A DNA stretch of 7,664 bases from Oscillospiraceae bacterium. Lineage in GTDB: Bacteria > Bacillota > Clostridia > Oscillospirales > Ruminococcaceae. The notes beneath the pieces are model-generated. The model was not told the origin of the DNA, did not search any database, and was given only the letters and a program-made list of their open reading frames with translations. Shown here piece after piece: positions 1 to 6,124 of the stretch; within the stretch, counting starts at the first letter, position 1, and every line of letters starts with the position of its first letter. A program made the translations under genes and the position numbers. The stretch lies in assembly GCA_017451665.1 (NCBI GenBank), contig JAFTNX010000046.1:1-7664 (forward strand). Direction: 5' to 3'.

Positions 1-291
1 CTGATTAACGATAATTTTATCACTATCACCACTTCTTCTACAAAGTGTATCAGGAAAATATTCTCTTACAACAACCTTTTCATTAGTAACCTTATCATAA
101 CCGATATATGAAATACCTTCACCATTGCTTGAAAGAACACGACCTACTATATATCTGTCATCAAGTGTAGTTCCGGGAGTAAGATAAGAGTTTGACTGCA
201 GCACAGTAGAATCGTAATTGCAGAAATTACAATTACCATTGTCATCAAGCTTATTCATACATCCAAGACAAAGTCCGAAATTTTCAGCCAC
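1..291 (-). CDS. Zinc-ribbon Ser/Thr protein kinase-like protein, N-terminal part (possible pseudokinase)
   Basis: Partial gene: the first 97 codons are present and the rest lies beyond the left edge. It starts at a GTG (289-291) with GGAGGG (298-303) six bases upstream; the nearby ATGs are out of frame. Residues 8-24 form a zinc ribbon, CxxC-x9-CxxC (Cys8, Cys11, Cys21, Cys24). After a linker, the stretch YLTPGTTLDDRYIVGRVL (36-53) matches the entry into a bacterial Hanks-type kinase N-lobe, followed by a glycine-loop region (54-62) and a beta-3 strand ending VVVREYFP (73-80). In active relatives these read roughly GxGGFGxTY and VAIKEYFP. Here the first two loop glycines are Ser54 and Asn56, the loop aromatic is Glu58, and the ATP-anchoring lysine is Arg76. 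Family membership is well supported; loss of normal catalysis is an inference, because the catalytic loop and DFG motif are outside the window. It has its own promoter and is separated from the upstream operon by a terminator. Confidence 0.85.
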   Translation of the reverse strand, partial: MAENFGLCLGCMNKLDDNGNCNFCNYDSTVLQSNSYLTPGTTLDDRYIVGRVLSSNGEGISYIGYDKVTNEKVVVREYFPDTLCRRSGDSDKIIVNQ

Positions 292-297
292 AGCAAT

Positions 298-303
298 CCC
301 TCC
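298..303 (-). promoter_or_regulatory. Shine-Dalgarno site of the kinase-like gene
   Basis: GGAGGG on the minus strand, six bases before the GTG at 289-291. It decides the start: two nearby ATGs (303-305 and 308-310) are in other frames and lack a site at this spacing. Confidence 0.85.
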
Positions 304-324
304 ATTTCATAGTTTAACAAATAT

Positions 325-353
325 ATCATAACAGCATAAAAAGATAAAGTCAA
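325..353 (-). promoter_or_regulatory. Sigma-A promoter of the kinase-like gene
   Basis: Reading the minus strand, TTGACT (348-353) is followed by exactly 17 bases and then TATGAT (325-330). A TG one base before the -10 gives an extended -10. The -10 lies about 34 bases from the GTG start. This supports transcription of the kinase-like gene separately from the topoisomerase operon, which ends at a terminator about 85 bases further upstream. A direct repeat ATAAAGTCA (plus strand, 344-352 and 358-366, period 14) overlaps and precedes the -35; it could be a regulator site or chance in AT-rich DNA. Confidence 0.8.
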
Positions 354-437
354 CAAAATAAAGTCATTTGTACACTTTGTGAAATAATTTGTATCTCTTT
401 TGTAATATTTCAAAAGAAAAATGTCAAATTATCTGCA

Positions 438-478
438 GAAAAAGAAACAATCCGTACCACAAAAAAGTACGGATTGTT
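438..478 (-). terminator. Intrinsic terminator of the topoisomerase operon
   Basis: A perfect 12-bp inverted repeat (446-457 paired with 467-478, arms AACAATCCGTAC/GTACGGATTGTT) has a 9-base loop. In the minus-strand direction it is followed by TCTTTTTC (438-445), the U-tract. It begins seven bases after the stop of the zinc-ribbon membrane protein gene, so it ends the four-gene operon and insulates the kinase-like gene. In the plus direction the flank has only a weak TTTT, and no plus-strand gene ends here. Confidence 0.92.
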
Positions 479-484
479 ATAGTT

Positions 485-1249
485 TTAATCGATATAATCA
501 GGAATTTGTCTTTGTGTAGTTGAATAGATAAATCCACCTTCAAGGTCACAGACAACATTCAAAGTCATTCCCTGCTCGTCTTTATAGTCGTTCTTAAAGT
601 AGTATCTGTATTCGTAAGCTACACTTCCACCCTCATAAGTGATTGAAAAAGCGTCACAATCAACAACTTTAGCAACCTTCTTGAATTTATCACCGATAGC
701 AAACTTATCAAGATTGATTTCACTATCAACCTTTTCGCCTTTTGAATTTTTCTTTAAAACACTGAAATCAACGTATCTGACAACTTCAATTATATCTTTT
801 TCATCAGCTTCAATGAAAATAGCCCATTTAGGATACTTCACGCCGTCAATTTCAACGCTCTTATCGTCTTCGATAATATAATCAAATTCTGTTATGAAAT
901 TTGCAGCGTCGAAAGCTGATTCGTCAGCAAAATAAACATCAGATTCGTTAATAGCAGTCTTAACAGGCTCACCTACAAATTCTTTAAGGTCGTCAGAAAG
1001 ATTAAGTCCGCTGTTATCATCAATTTTAAGAATAATAGCAACAATGACTCCTATAATTGCAACTGTAATTACAACTGCAAGAATAATTTTGAATTTTGTA
1101 TCTTTCTTAACTGCGCTGTCAACAGATTTAACGCCCTTCTTTCTTTCTTTGAATGACGCAAACAGCTTCTTTTTCTGAAGCTTCTTTCCACAAACTTCAC
1201 ATACTTTTGAATCATTAGGGATTTCGCATTTACATCTTGGACAGGTCAC
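485..1249 (-). CDS. Zinc-ribbon, single-pass membrane protein of unknown function (254 aa)
   Basis: The start is a GTG (1247-1249), with AAAGGA (1260-1265) ten bases upstream; the ATG just upstream (1262-1264 on this strand) leads to a stop after 12 codons in another frame. Residues 3-20 form a zinc ribbon, CPRC-x10-CEVC, with an extra Cys8. A lysine-rich stretch (22-53) follows, then one hydrophobic helix (about 54-76), then a roughly 175-residue polar, acidic region with many aromatics and alternating beta-like strands. The positive-inside rule suggests the zinc ribbon is cytoplasmic and the large domain is outside. No catalytic motif is recognised. It is the last gene of the operon, 22 bp after the topoisomerase A subunit, and is followed at once by the terminator. 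Zinc-ribbon plus transmembrane proteins of this shape are common in Clostridia and usually remain uncharacterised. A role linked to the topoisomerase is only suggested by co-transcription. Confidence 0.88.
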   Translation of the reverse strand: MTCPRCKCEIPNDSKVCEVCGKKLQKKKLFASFKERKKGVKSVDSAVKKDTKFKIILAVVITVAIIGVIVAIILKIDDNSGLNLSDDLKEFVGEPVKTAINESDVYFADESAFDAANFITEFDYIIEDDKSVEIDGVKYPKWAIFIEADEKDIIEVVRYVDFSVLKKNSKGEKVDSEINLDKFAIGDKFKKVAKVVDCDAFSITYEGGSVAYEYRYYFKNDYKDEQGMTLNVVCDLEGGFIYSTTQRQIPDYID

Positions 1250-1271
1250 TGATAATCAATCCTTTCATAAA

Positions 1272-3512
1272 TCAATCGCCGAGTGTTATCTGGTCTGGGT
1301 CTTCAACATCCTTTGCAAAACAGCCTGCTGCAGGGATATTTTTAACCTTGAATTTGCTTAATTCCTTTGCCGTTTCTTCAGAAACAAGATACGCCTTATC
1401 AAGGAATGAGCCCTTTGTTTTAAGAGTCATAACCTGAACGCCGATAGTATCTCTTGTTGTCTTAGGACTAATCATAGCAGTATTGAAAATAATAGCTCTG
1501 CCGTTTGAAGAACGAGTCATAACAAATTCATTATCTGCTACATAAACGATATTTACAAGCTTGGATTTATTGGAATATGCGTTAGCAAGCTTTTTTCTGT
1601 TGGTTTTAGTTTCATAAGCGTTAAGTGGTACTTTAGCAGCCTTTCCGTTTTCAAAGAAGAACACAAGATATCCACTATAATCGGTAGTAGTTATCATTGT
1701 TCTGACATTTTCGCCCTCTTCAAATCCGAGAGATGCAGCGATATAGTCACCCATAGCACTTGCCTTTGTAGGCTCAAACTGAGATGCTTTTGCTTTATAA
1801 ACAGTACCCTTATCTGTAAAGAAAAGAAGTTCTGTTTTATTTGTACCCTCAATTTCAAGCATAAGCTCGTCGCCTTCCTTGAATTTCTGAACATCAGACA
1901 TTCTCAGTGACTGAGGAGTAATTTTCTTGAAGTAACCACTTCTTGAAAGGAAGAATTTACACTGATAATCAGGGATTTCCTCCTCAACAACCTCTTCCTC
2001 TTCAACAGAAGAAATAATCATAGTTTTTCTTGGCTGACCGTATTTTTTGCTTACTTCCTTGAGCTGTTCGATAATCATACTCTTAACTCGTCTGTCAGAG
2101 CCAAGAATATCTTCGAGGTCCTGAATTTCAGCAATAAGGTCCTTGATTTCAGCTGTTCTCTTTAAGATATGCTCTCTGTTGAGGTGACGGAGTTTGATTT
2201 CAGCAACAAATTCAGCCTGAATTTCATCAATAGAAAAACCAATCATAAGATTTGGAACAACCTCTGCTTCTTCTTCGGTTTCTCTGACAATTTTAATAGC
2301 CTTATCGATATCGAGAAGGATTTTTTCAAGTCCCTTCAAAAGGTGAAGCTTGTCCTTTTTCTTTTTAAGGTCAAAGGCAATTCCACGCTTGATACAGCCT
2401 TTTCTGAATTCAACCCATTCTTTAAGAATATCATAAACACCCAGAACCTTTGGATATCCGTGAACAAGCAGGTTGAAATTGCAGGAATAAGTATCCTGAA
2501 GCGGTGTCAGCTTATAAAGCTTATTCATAAACTTATCTGCGTCAATGCCACGCTTTAAGTCAATAGCAATTTTCAAACCATTAAGGTCAGTTTCATCACG
2601 GATAGCAGTTATTTCTCTGATTTTTCCTGCCTTAACAAGAGCAATTACCTTTTCAATAATAGCTTCGATTGTTGTTGTAGCAGGAATTTCAGTTACTTCA
2701 ATACAGTTTGAAGATTTATCAAAATTATACTTTGCTCTGAGTTTTATTGAACCTCGACCTGTCTTATAAATCTTGTCAAGTTCTTCCTCATCATATACCA
2801 TAAATGCCCCACCTGGGAAATCAGGGCCTTTAAGGGTTTCAAGAGCGTTAAACTCAGGATTTCTCATAAGAGAAATAGTAGTTTCACAAATTTCCGAAAG
2901 ATTAAAAGGACAGATAGCACTCGCCATTGATACACCGATACCAACGTTAGCATTCACTAAAATTGACGGGAATGTAACAGGCAAAAGTGATGGCTCTGTA
3001 AGAGTGTTATCGTAGTTCGGGACAAAATCAACAGTATCTCTGTCAATTTCTCTGAAAAGCTCGTTACAGATAGGGTCAAGCTTTGCCTCTGTATATCGTG
3101 ATGCAGCGTAAGCCATATCTCTTGAATAAGCCTTACCAAAGTTACCCTTACTCATTACATAAGGGTGCAAAAGTGCCTCGTTACCTCTTGCAAGACGCAC
3201 CATTGTTTCATAGATAGCGCCGTCGCCGTGAGGATTAAGCTTCATAGTCTGACCAACAATATTTGCAGACTTAGTAAGGCTTCCTGTAAGAAGTCCCATT
3301 TTATACATAGTATAAAGCAGTTTTCTATGTGAAGGCTTAAAACCGTCGATTTCAGGAAAAGCTCTTGAAACAATTACGCTGACAGCATAAGGCATATAGT
3401 TCTTTTCAAGAGTTACAGTAATAGGCTCTTCAACTATTGTGCCTGCACCTTCAATATATGCGTTACTTTTAGGAGCAACTTTTTTCTCGGGTTCTTTTTT
3501 CTTTTTAGCCAT
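1272..3512 (-). CDS. parC: Type IIA DNA topoisomerase subunit A (ParC-like, divergent)
   Basis: Breakage-reunion subunit (746 aa) that should pair with the adjacent B subunit to cut and reseal duplex DNA. The N-terminal tail (1-25) is lysine-rich. The winged-helix/tower core spans about 30-500, with the helix-turn region KPSHRKLLYTM (59-69), PHGDGAIYE (94-102) and the catalytic pair Arg139-Tyr140 in SRYTEAKL. FPSILVN (181-187) corresponds to the DNA-bending segment and contains Ile184. An acidic linker (504-512) leads to a C-terminal beta-pinwheel domain (about 515-730) with several blade repeats such as FFTDKGTVYKA. I see no GyrA box (QRRGGKG), which argues against gyrase and for topoisomerase IV. 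Odd points: Gly98 stands where quinolone-sensitive enzymes have Ser, with Glu102 retained, and the usually invariant PDVRDGLKP motif is one residue shorter (PEIDGFKP). The ATG at 3510-3512 has AAGGA (3526-3530) 13 bases upstream, a rather long spacing; no better start was found. It lies 27 bp after the B-subunit gene. Confidence 0.93.
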   Translation of the reverse strand: MAKKKKEPEKKVAPKSNAYIEGAGTIVEEPITVTLEKNYMPYAVSVIVSRAFPEIDGFKPSHRKLLYTMYKMGLLTGSLTKSANIVGQTMKLNPHGDGAIYETMVRLARGNEALLHPYVMSKGNFGKAYSRDMAYAASRYTEAKLDPICNELFREIDRDTVDFVPNYDNTLTEPSLLPVTFPSILVNANVGIGVSMASAICPFNLSEICETTISLMRNPEFNALETLKGPDFPGGAFMVYDEEELDKIYKTGRGSIKLRAKYNFDKSSNCIEVTEIPATTTIEAIIEKVIALVKAGKIREITAIRDETDLNGLKIAIDLKRGIDADKFMNKLYKLTPLQDTYSCNFNLLVHGYPKVLGVYDILKEWVEFRKGCIKRGIAFDLKKKKDKLHLLKGLEKILLDIDKAIKIVRETEEEAEVVPNLMIGFSIDEIQAEFVAEIKLRHLNREHILKRTAEIKDLIAEIQDLEDILGSDRRVKSMIIEQLKEVSKKYGQPRKTMIISSVEEEEVVEEEIPDYQCKFFLSRSGYFKKITPQSLRMSDVQKFKEGDELMLEIEGTNKTELLFFTDKGTVYKAKASQFEPTKASAMGDYIAASLGFEEGENVRTMITTTDYSGYLVFFFENGKAAKVPLNAYETKTNRKKLANAYSNKSKLVNIVYVADNEFVMTRSSNGRAIIFNTAMISPKTTRDTIGVQVMTLKTKGSFLDKAYLVSEETAKELSKFKVKNIPAAGCFAKDVEDPDQITLGD

Positions 3513-3539
3513 TTTTAGAACACGTTCCTTTTTATTATT

Positions 3540-5522
3540 TTAGCTGATGTCTGCCATTTCAAGGTAATCAATACCGTTATTTGCGATAAAAGTCTTTCTG
3601 TCAGCAAGATTATCACCCAAAAGCATATCAAACATATAAGCTGTATGTTCAACATCATCAGGATTAACCTTGATAAGACGTCTTGTTTCAGGGTTCATAG
3701 TTGTGAGTGCCATCATATCAGCCTCGTTTTCACCAAGTCCCTTTGAGCGCTGAATTGTAAACTTCTTATCGCCAATCATACCGAGAATTTTAGCCTTTTC
3801 CTGCTCATCATAAGCAAAATAAGTTCTATCCTTAGTAGTGATTTCAAAAAGTGGTGATTCAGCAATATAAACATAGCCCTTATCAATAAGAGTAGGCGCA
3901 AGTCTGTAAATCATTGTGAGAATAAGAGTTCTAATCTGGAATCCGTCGTAGTCAGCATCGGTACAGATAATAATCTTATTCCATCTGAGGTTTTCAAGGT
4001 TAAAAAGTGACAAATCCTTGTTTGCCTTAGTTTTAACTTCAACTCCACAGCCAAGAACTTTTACAAGGTCAGTGATAATTTCACTCTTGAAAATTCTATC
4101 GTAGTCAGCTTTAAGGCAGTTAAGAATTTTACCTCTTACAGGCATAACAGCCTGGAAATCACTGTCTCTTGCCATTTTTACAGAGCCGAGAGCCGAGTCA
4201 CCTTCCACGATGTAAAGCTCACGTCTGTCAAGGTCTTTTGTACGACAGTCAACAAACTTCTGCACCTGATTTGCAAGGTCGATAGTACCTGAAAGTTTCT
4301 TTTTGATGTTAAGACGTGATTTTTCAGCACTTTCACGGCTTCTCTTGTTAATAAGCACCTGCTCTGCAATTTTAATTGCTTCGTCAGGGTTTTCAATAAA
4401 GTAAACCTCAAGCTGATGCTTGATAAAATCAGTCATACAGTCCTGAATAAACTTATTTGTAATTGACTTCTTAGTCTGGTTTTCGTAAGATGTCTGAGTT
4501 GAGAAGTTACTTGAAACAAAAACAAGACAGTCTTCAATATCCTCGAATTTAATCTTAGTTTCGTTTTTAGTATATTTATTATTAGTCTTTAAATAGTTGT
4601 CAATCTGATATACAAAAGCATTTCTCACAGCCTTATCAGGTGAGCCACCGTGTTCAAGGTAACTTGAGTTATGATAATGCTCAATTTTCTTAATCTTATT
4701 TGAAAAAGTAAATGACATAAGGAGTTTAACCTTATATTCATTCATATCTTCTCTGTCCTTACCACGTCTTTCAGCAGTCCATGTCTGGATAGAAGTAAGG
4801 TTCTGTTCATTTACAATTTCAGCAACATAATCCTCAATACCATTTTCATAGAAGTATGTTTCTTCTTCAAAATTTCCGTTTTCGTCCTGATTTCTGAAAA
4901 CAAACTGGATTTTAGGATTTACAACAGCCTGTTTTTTCAAAACATCCTGATAGTATTCCTTTTCAATATCAATATCTGTGAAAACTTCAAGGTCAGGCTT
5001 CCAACGTGTTTTGGTACCTGTCTTTTTACGGGTTGTAGCCTCTTTTTCAAGTTTGCCTACAATATCTCCCTTTTCAAAGTGAAGGTTATACTTGTATCCG
5101 TCTCTGTAAACTTCAACATCCATAAATTCAGAAGAATACTGAGTAGCACAAGCACCGAGACCATTAAGGCCAAGAGAATACTCATAGTTATCCCCATCGT
5201 TGCTGTACTTACCACCAGCATAAAGCTCACAATATACAAGTTCCCAGTTATATTTACCTTCAGCATTATTCCAGTCAACAGGACATCCTCGACCAAAATC
5301 TTCAATTTCAATTACGCAGTTATTATAACGCGTAATAATAATCTTGTCACCATGTCCGTCTCTTGCTTCGTCGATAGAGTTAGACAAGATTTCAAAAATA
5401 GAATGCTTACAGCCTTCAAGTCCGTCTGAACCAAAAATAACTCCAGGACGCTTTCTTACTCGGTCAGCACCCTTTAAAGCAACTATCGCTTCGTTACCAT
5501 AAGCCTGTGTTTTTTTAGCCAT
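3540..5522 (-). CDS. parE: Type IIA DNA topoisomerase subunit B (ParE-like, divergent)
   Basis: ATPase/TOPRIM subunit (660 aa, usual length for ParE/GyrB). The GHKL ATP site is complete: RKRPGVIFG (23-31), catalytic Glu44 and Asn48 in FEILSNSIDEA, Asp75 in EDFGRG, and the lid GLNGLG (118-123). The TGTKTRWKPD stretch (168-177) continues the ATPase fold, and the transducer carries the QTK loop (349-351; Lys351 contacts the gamma phosphate). The TOPRIM domain has Glu440 in EGDSALGS, PVRGKILN (461-468), the metal-binding TDADYDG (521-527; Asp522, 524, 526), and RSKGLGE (592-598). The tail TTMNPETRRLIKV (607-619) is typical. Departures from the family norm are Ser47 and Phe76 in the ATPase motifs, Leu445 in EGDSAGGS and PheGln (528-529) where SerHis is usual. 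All catalytic residues remain, so activity is expected. The ATG overlaps the stop of the upstream membrane-protein gene by 8 bp (5515-5522), suggesting translational coupling. Confidence 0.93.
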   Translation of the reverse strand: MAKKTQAYGNEAIVALKGADRVRKRPGVIFGSDGLEGCKHSIFEILSNSIDEARDGHGDKIIITRYNNCVIEIEDFGRGCPVDWNNAEGKYNWELVYCELYAGGKYSNDGDNYEYSLGLNGLGACATQYSSEFMDVEVYRDGYKYNLHFEKGDIVGKLEKEATTRKKTGTKTRWKPDLEVFTDIDIEKEYYQDVLKKQAVVNPKIQFVFRNQDENGNFEEETYFYENGIEDYVAEIVNEQNLTSIQTWTAERRGKDREDMNEYKVKLLMSFTFSNKIKKIEHYHNSSYLEHGGSPDKAVRNAFVYQIDNYLKTNNKYTKNETKIKFEDIEDCLVFVSSNFSTQTSYENQTKKSITNKFIQDCMTDFIKHQLEVYFIENPDEAIKIAEQVLINKRSRESAEKSRLNIKKKLSGTIDLANQVQKFVDCRTKDLDRRELYIVEGDSALGSVKMARDSDFQAVMPVRGKILNCLKADYDRIFKSEIITDLVKVLGCGVEVKTKANKDLSLFNLENLRWNKIIICTDADYDGFQIRTLILTMIYRLAPTLIDKGYVYIAESPLFEITTKDRTYFAYDEQEKAKILGMIGDKKFTIQRSKGLGENEADMMALTTMNPETRRLIKVNPDDVEHTAYMFDMLLGDNLADRKTFIANNGIDYLEMADIS

Positions 5523-5901
5523 TTGCCTCTTCTTGTCCTTTCTCTTCTGAATTTTTCTTTTCCTTTAAGCTTTCGGTATCAATTTCAAAAAGTGATGCAA
5601 AATATCCGAATGCAACAGCCATAACTGCAAGGAAAATAAAGAGAATTAAAAATCTCACTGAAAATTCTCCGAAAATATTTCTATACATAATATACGCTAT
5701 TCCGCCGAAATACAAAGCGCTGTTAAAGTAGTTTACACCCTCTGAAAGTACCCAGATAATTGCAGGAAGAACAATAATCAAACCGATTATTGAGCCAGCT
5801 TTAAATCCGATATCCCAGAGATTAAAAACAGCACCTAATATAACAACAATCAAAGCTGTGCCGACCATAGCGCCAGCAGAAACCAAAAATTTCTTATCCA
5901 T
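5515..5901 (-). CDS. Small four-helix membrane protein, first gene of the topoisomerase operon (128 aa)
   Basis: I do not recognise a family. The protein has four hydrophobic segments at about residues 5-27, 33-53, 60-76 and 82-106, then a charged, Glu/Lys-rich C-terminal tail (107-128). It has no obvious signal peptide beyond the first helix and no catalytic motif. The start is the ATG at 5899-5901, which has AAAGGA (5911-5916) nine bases upstream; an in-frame GTG eight codons earlier (5923-5925) has no ribosome site and is rejected. It is the promoter-proximal gene, about 45 bases from the -10, and its last eight bases (AATGGCTAA context) also form the start of the B-subunit gene. The overlap implies coupled translation with the topoisomerase but does not prove a shared function. 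Confidence 0.85.
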   Translation of the reverse strand: MDKKFLVSAGAMVGTALIVVILGAVFNLWDIGFKAGSIIGLIIVLPAIIWVLSEGVNYFNSALYFGGIAYIMYRNIFGEFSVRFLILFIFLAVMAVAFGYFASLFEIDTESLKEKKNSEEKGQEEANG

Positions 5902-5910
5902 AGCATATTT

Positions 5911-5916
5911 TCCTTT
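5911..5916 (-). promoter_or_regulatory. Shine-Dalgarno site of the four-helix membrane protein gene
   Basis: AAAGGA on the minus strand, nine bases before the ATG at 5899-5901. It favours that ATG over the in-frame upstream GTG at 5923-5925, whose upstream sequence has no purine-rich site. Confidence 0.75.
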
Positions 5917-5938
5917 CAAAAACACTACATTTAGCCAT

Positions 5939-5967
5939 TATAAATAATTATAGCACAAATAATTGTG
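5939..5967. repeat. Two tandem 14-bp palindromes on the operon promoter (putative operator)
   Basis: TATAAATAATTATA (5939-5952) and CACAAATAATTGTG (5954-5967) are each perfect 5-4-5 inverted repeats, share the core AAATAATT, and are spaced 15 bp centre to centre. The first covers the -10 hexamer of the operon promoter, the second lies within its spacer. Placement and symmetry fit a dimeric repressor site. AT-rich DNA makes the first palindrome easy to obtain by chance; the second, with its CACAA/TTGTG arms, is the more convincing. No regulator is identified. Confidence 0.4.
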
Positions 5968-5975
5968 TACGTCAA
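5947..5975 (-). promoter_or_regulatory. Sigma-A promoter of the topoisomerase operon
   Basis: On the minus strand TTGACG (5970-5975), a 17-base spacer and a perfect TATAAT (5947-5952) form a near-consensus vegetative promoter, with the -10 about 45 bases before the first start codon. It is the only strong promoter seen ahead of the four minus-strand genes, which run to the terminator at 438-478, so it probably drives all of them. The strength suggests steady housekeeping expression unless modulated by the palindromes lying on it. Confidence 0.85.
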
Positions 5976-6032
5976 TGAAATTTTCATACAATTTTTACAG
6001 TAAGTAATTATTCAAAATATTTATAATAAAAC

Positions 6033-6061
6033 GCATATAAAAAAAGTTGTCTGAATATAAT
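6033..6061 (+). promoter_or_regulatory. Candidate sigma-E-type sporulation promoter of the SipL-like gene
   Basis: GCATATA (6033-6039), 14 bases, then AATATAAT (6054-6061) resemble the mother-cell sigma-E pattern (KMATATT and CATACAMT), with one and two mismatches respectively. The -10 is about 64 bases before the ATG. A sigma-E role fits the gene's family, since SipL acts in the mother cell. The same TATAAT could serve sigma-A, but there is no -35 for it. A perfect CATACAAT at 5985-5992 has no suitable -35 at the right distance. Confidence 0.35.
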
Positions 6062-6113
6062 GAGTTATCAAATGCTTGGCAACAAAGTATAAAACAATGT
6101 AAAAAATTCTTAC

Positions 6114-6120
6114 AGGAGGG
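6114..6120 (+). promoter_or_regulatory. Shine-Dalgarno site of the SipL-like gene
   Basis: AGGAGGG lies four bases before the ATG at 6125-6127, a near-perfect and strong site that fixes the start. A small inverted repeat TGTAA (6098-6102)/TTACA (6110-6114) sits immediately before it; its short AT-rich stem is unlikely to be stable. Confidence 0.88.
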
Positions 6121-6124
6121 TGCT

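Noticed and set aside
376..396. TTTGTGAAATAATTTGTATC resembling a Rex operator
   Set aside because: Only the left half matches; the right arm CACAA is missing, so there is no dyad.
1229..1264. Twelve-codon frame starting at an ATG just after the A-subunit stop
   Set aside because: No ribosome site of its own, very short, and overlaps the GTG start of the zinc-ribbon gene in another frame; likely fortuitous.
2169..2558. Open frame of 129 codons on the plus strand inside the A-subunit gene, and similar antisense frames at 639-881, 1237-1437, 2545-2769, 2773-3015 and 5079-5429
   Set aside because: They lie antisense to well-supported genes, have no convincing ribosome site and no recognisable protein features; they are shadows of the coding frame.
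3518..3527. GAACGTGTTC-like inverted repeat between the B- and A-subunit genes, resembling a LexA box
   Set aside because: The Gram-positive LexA box needs four bases between GAAC and GTTC; here there are two, and it lies inside the operon between ribosome site and start codon, not at a promoter.
5923..5925. Upstream GTG as start of the four-helix membrane protein (136 aa version)
   Set aside because: No Shine-Dalgarno site precedes it, while the ATG at 5899-5901 has AAAGGA at good spacing.
5985..5992. CATACAAT, a perfect sigma-E -10 sequence
   Set aside because: No -35-like element lies at the required distance, and it is over 130 bases from the start codon; the candidate at 6033-6061 is better though still weak.
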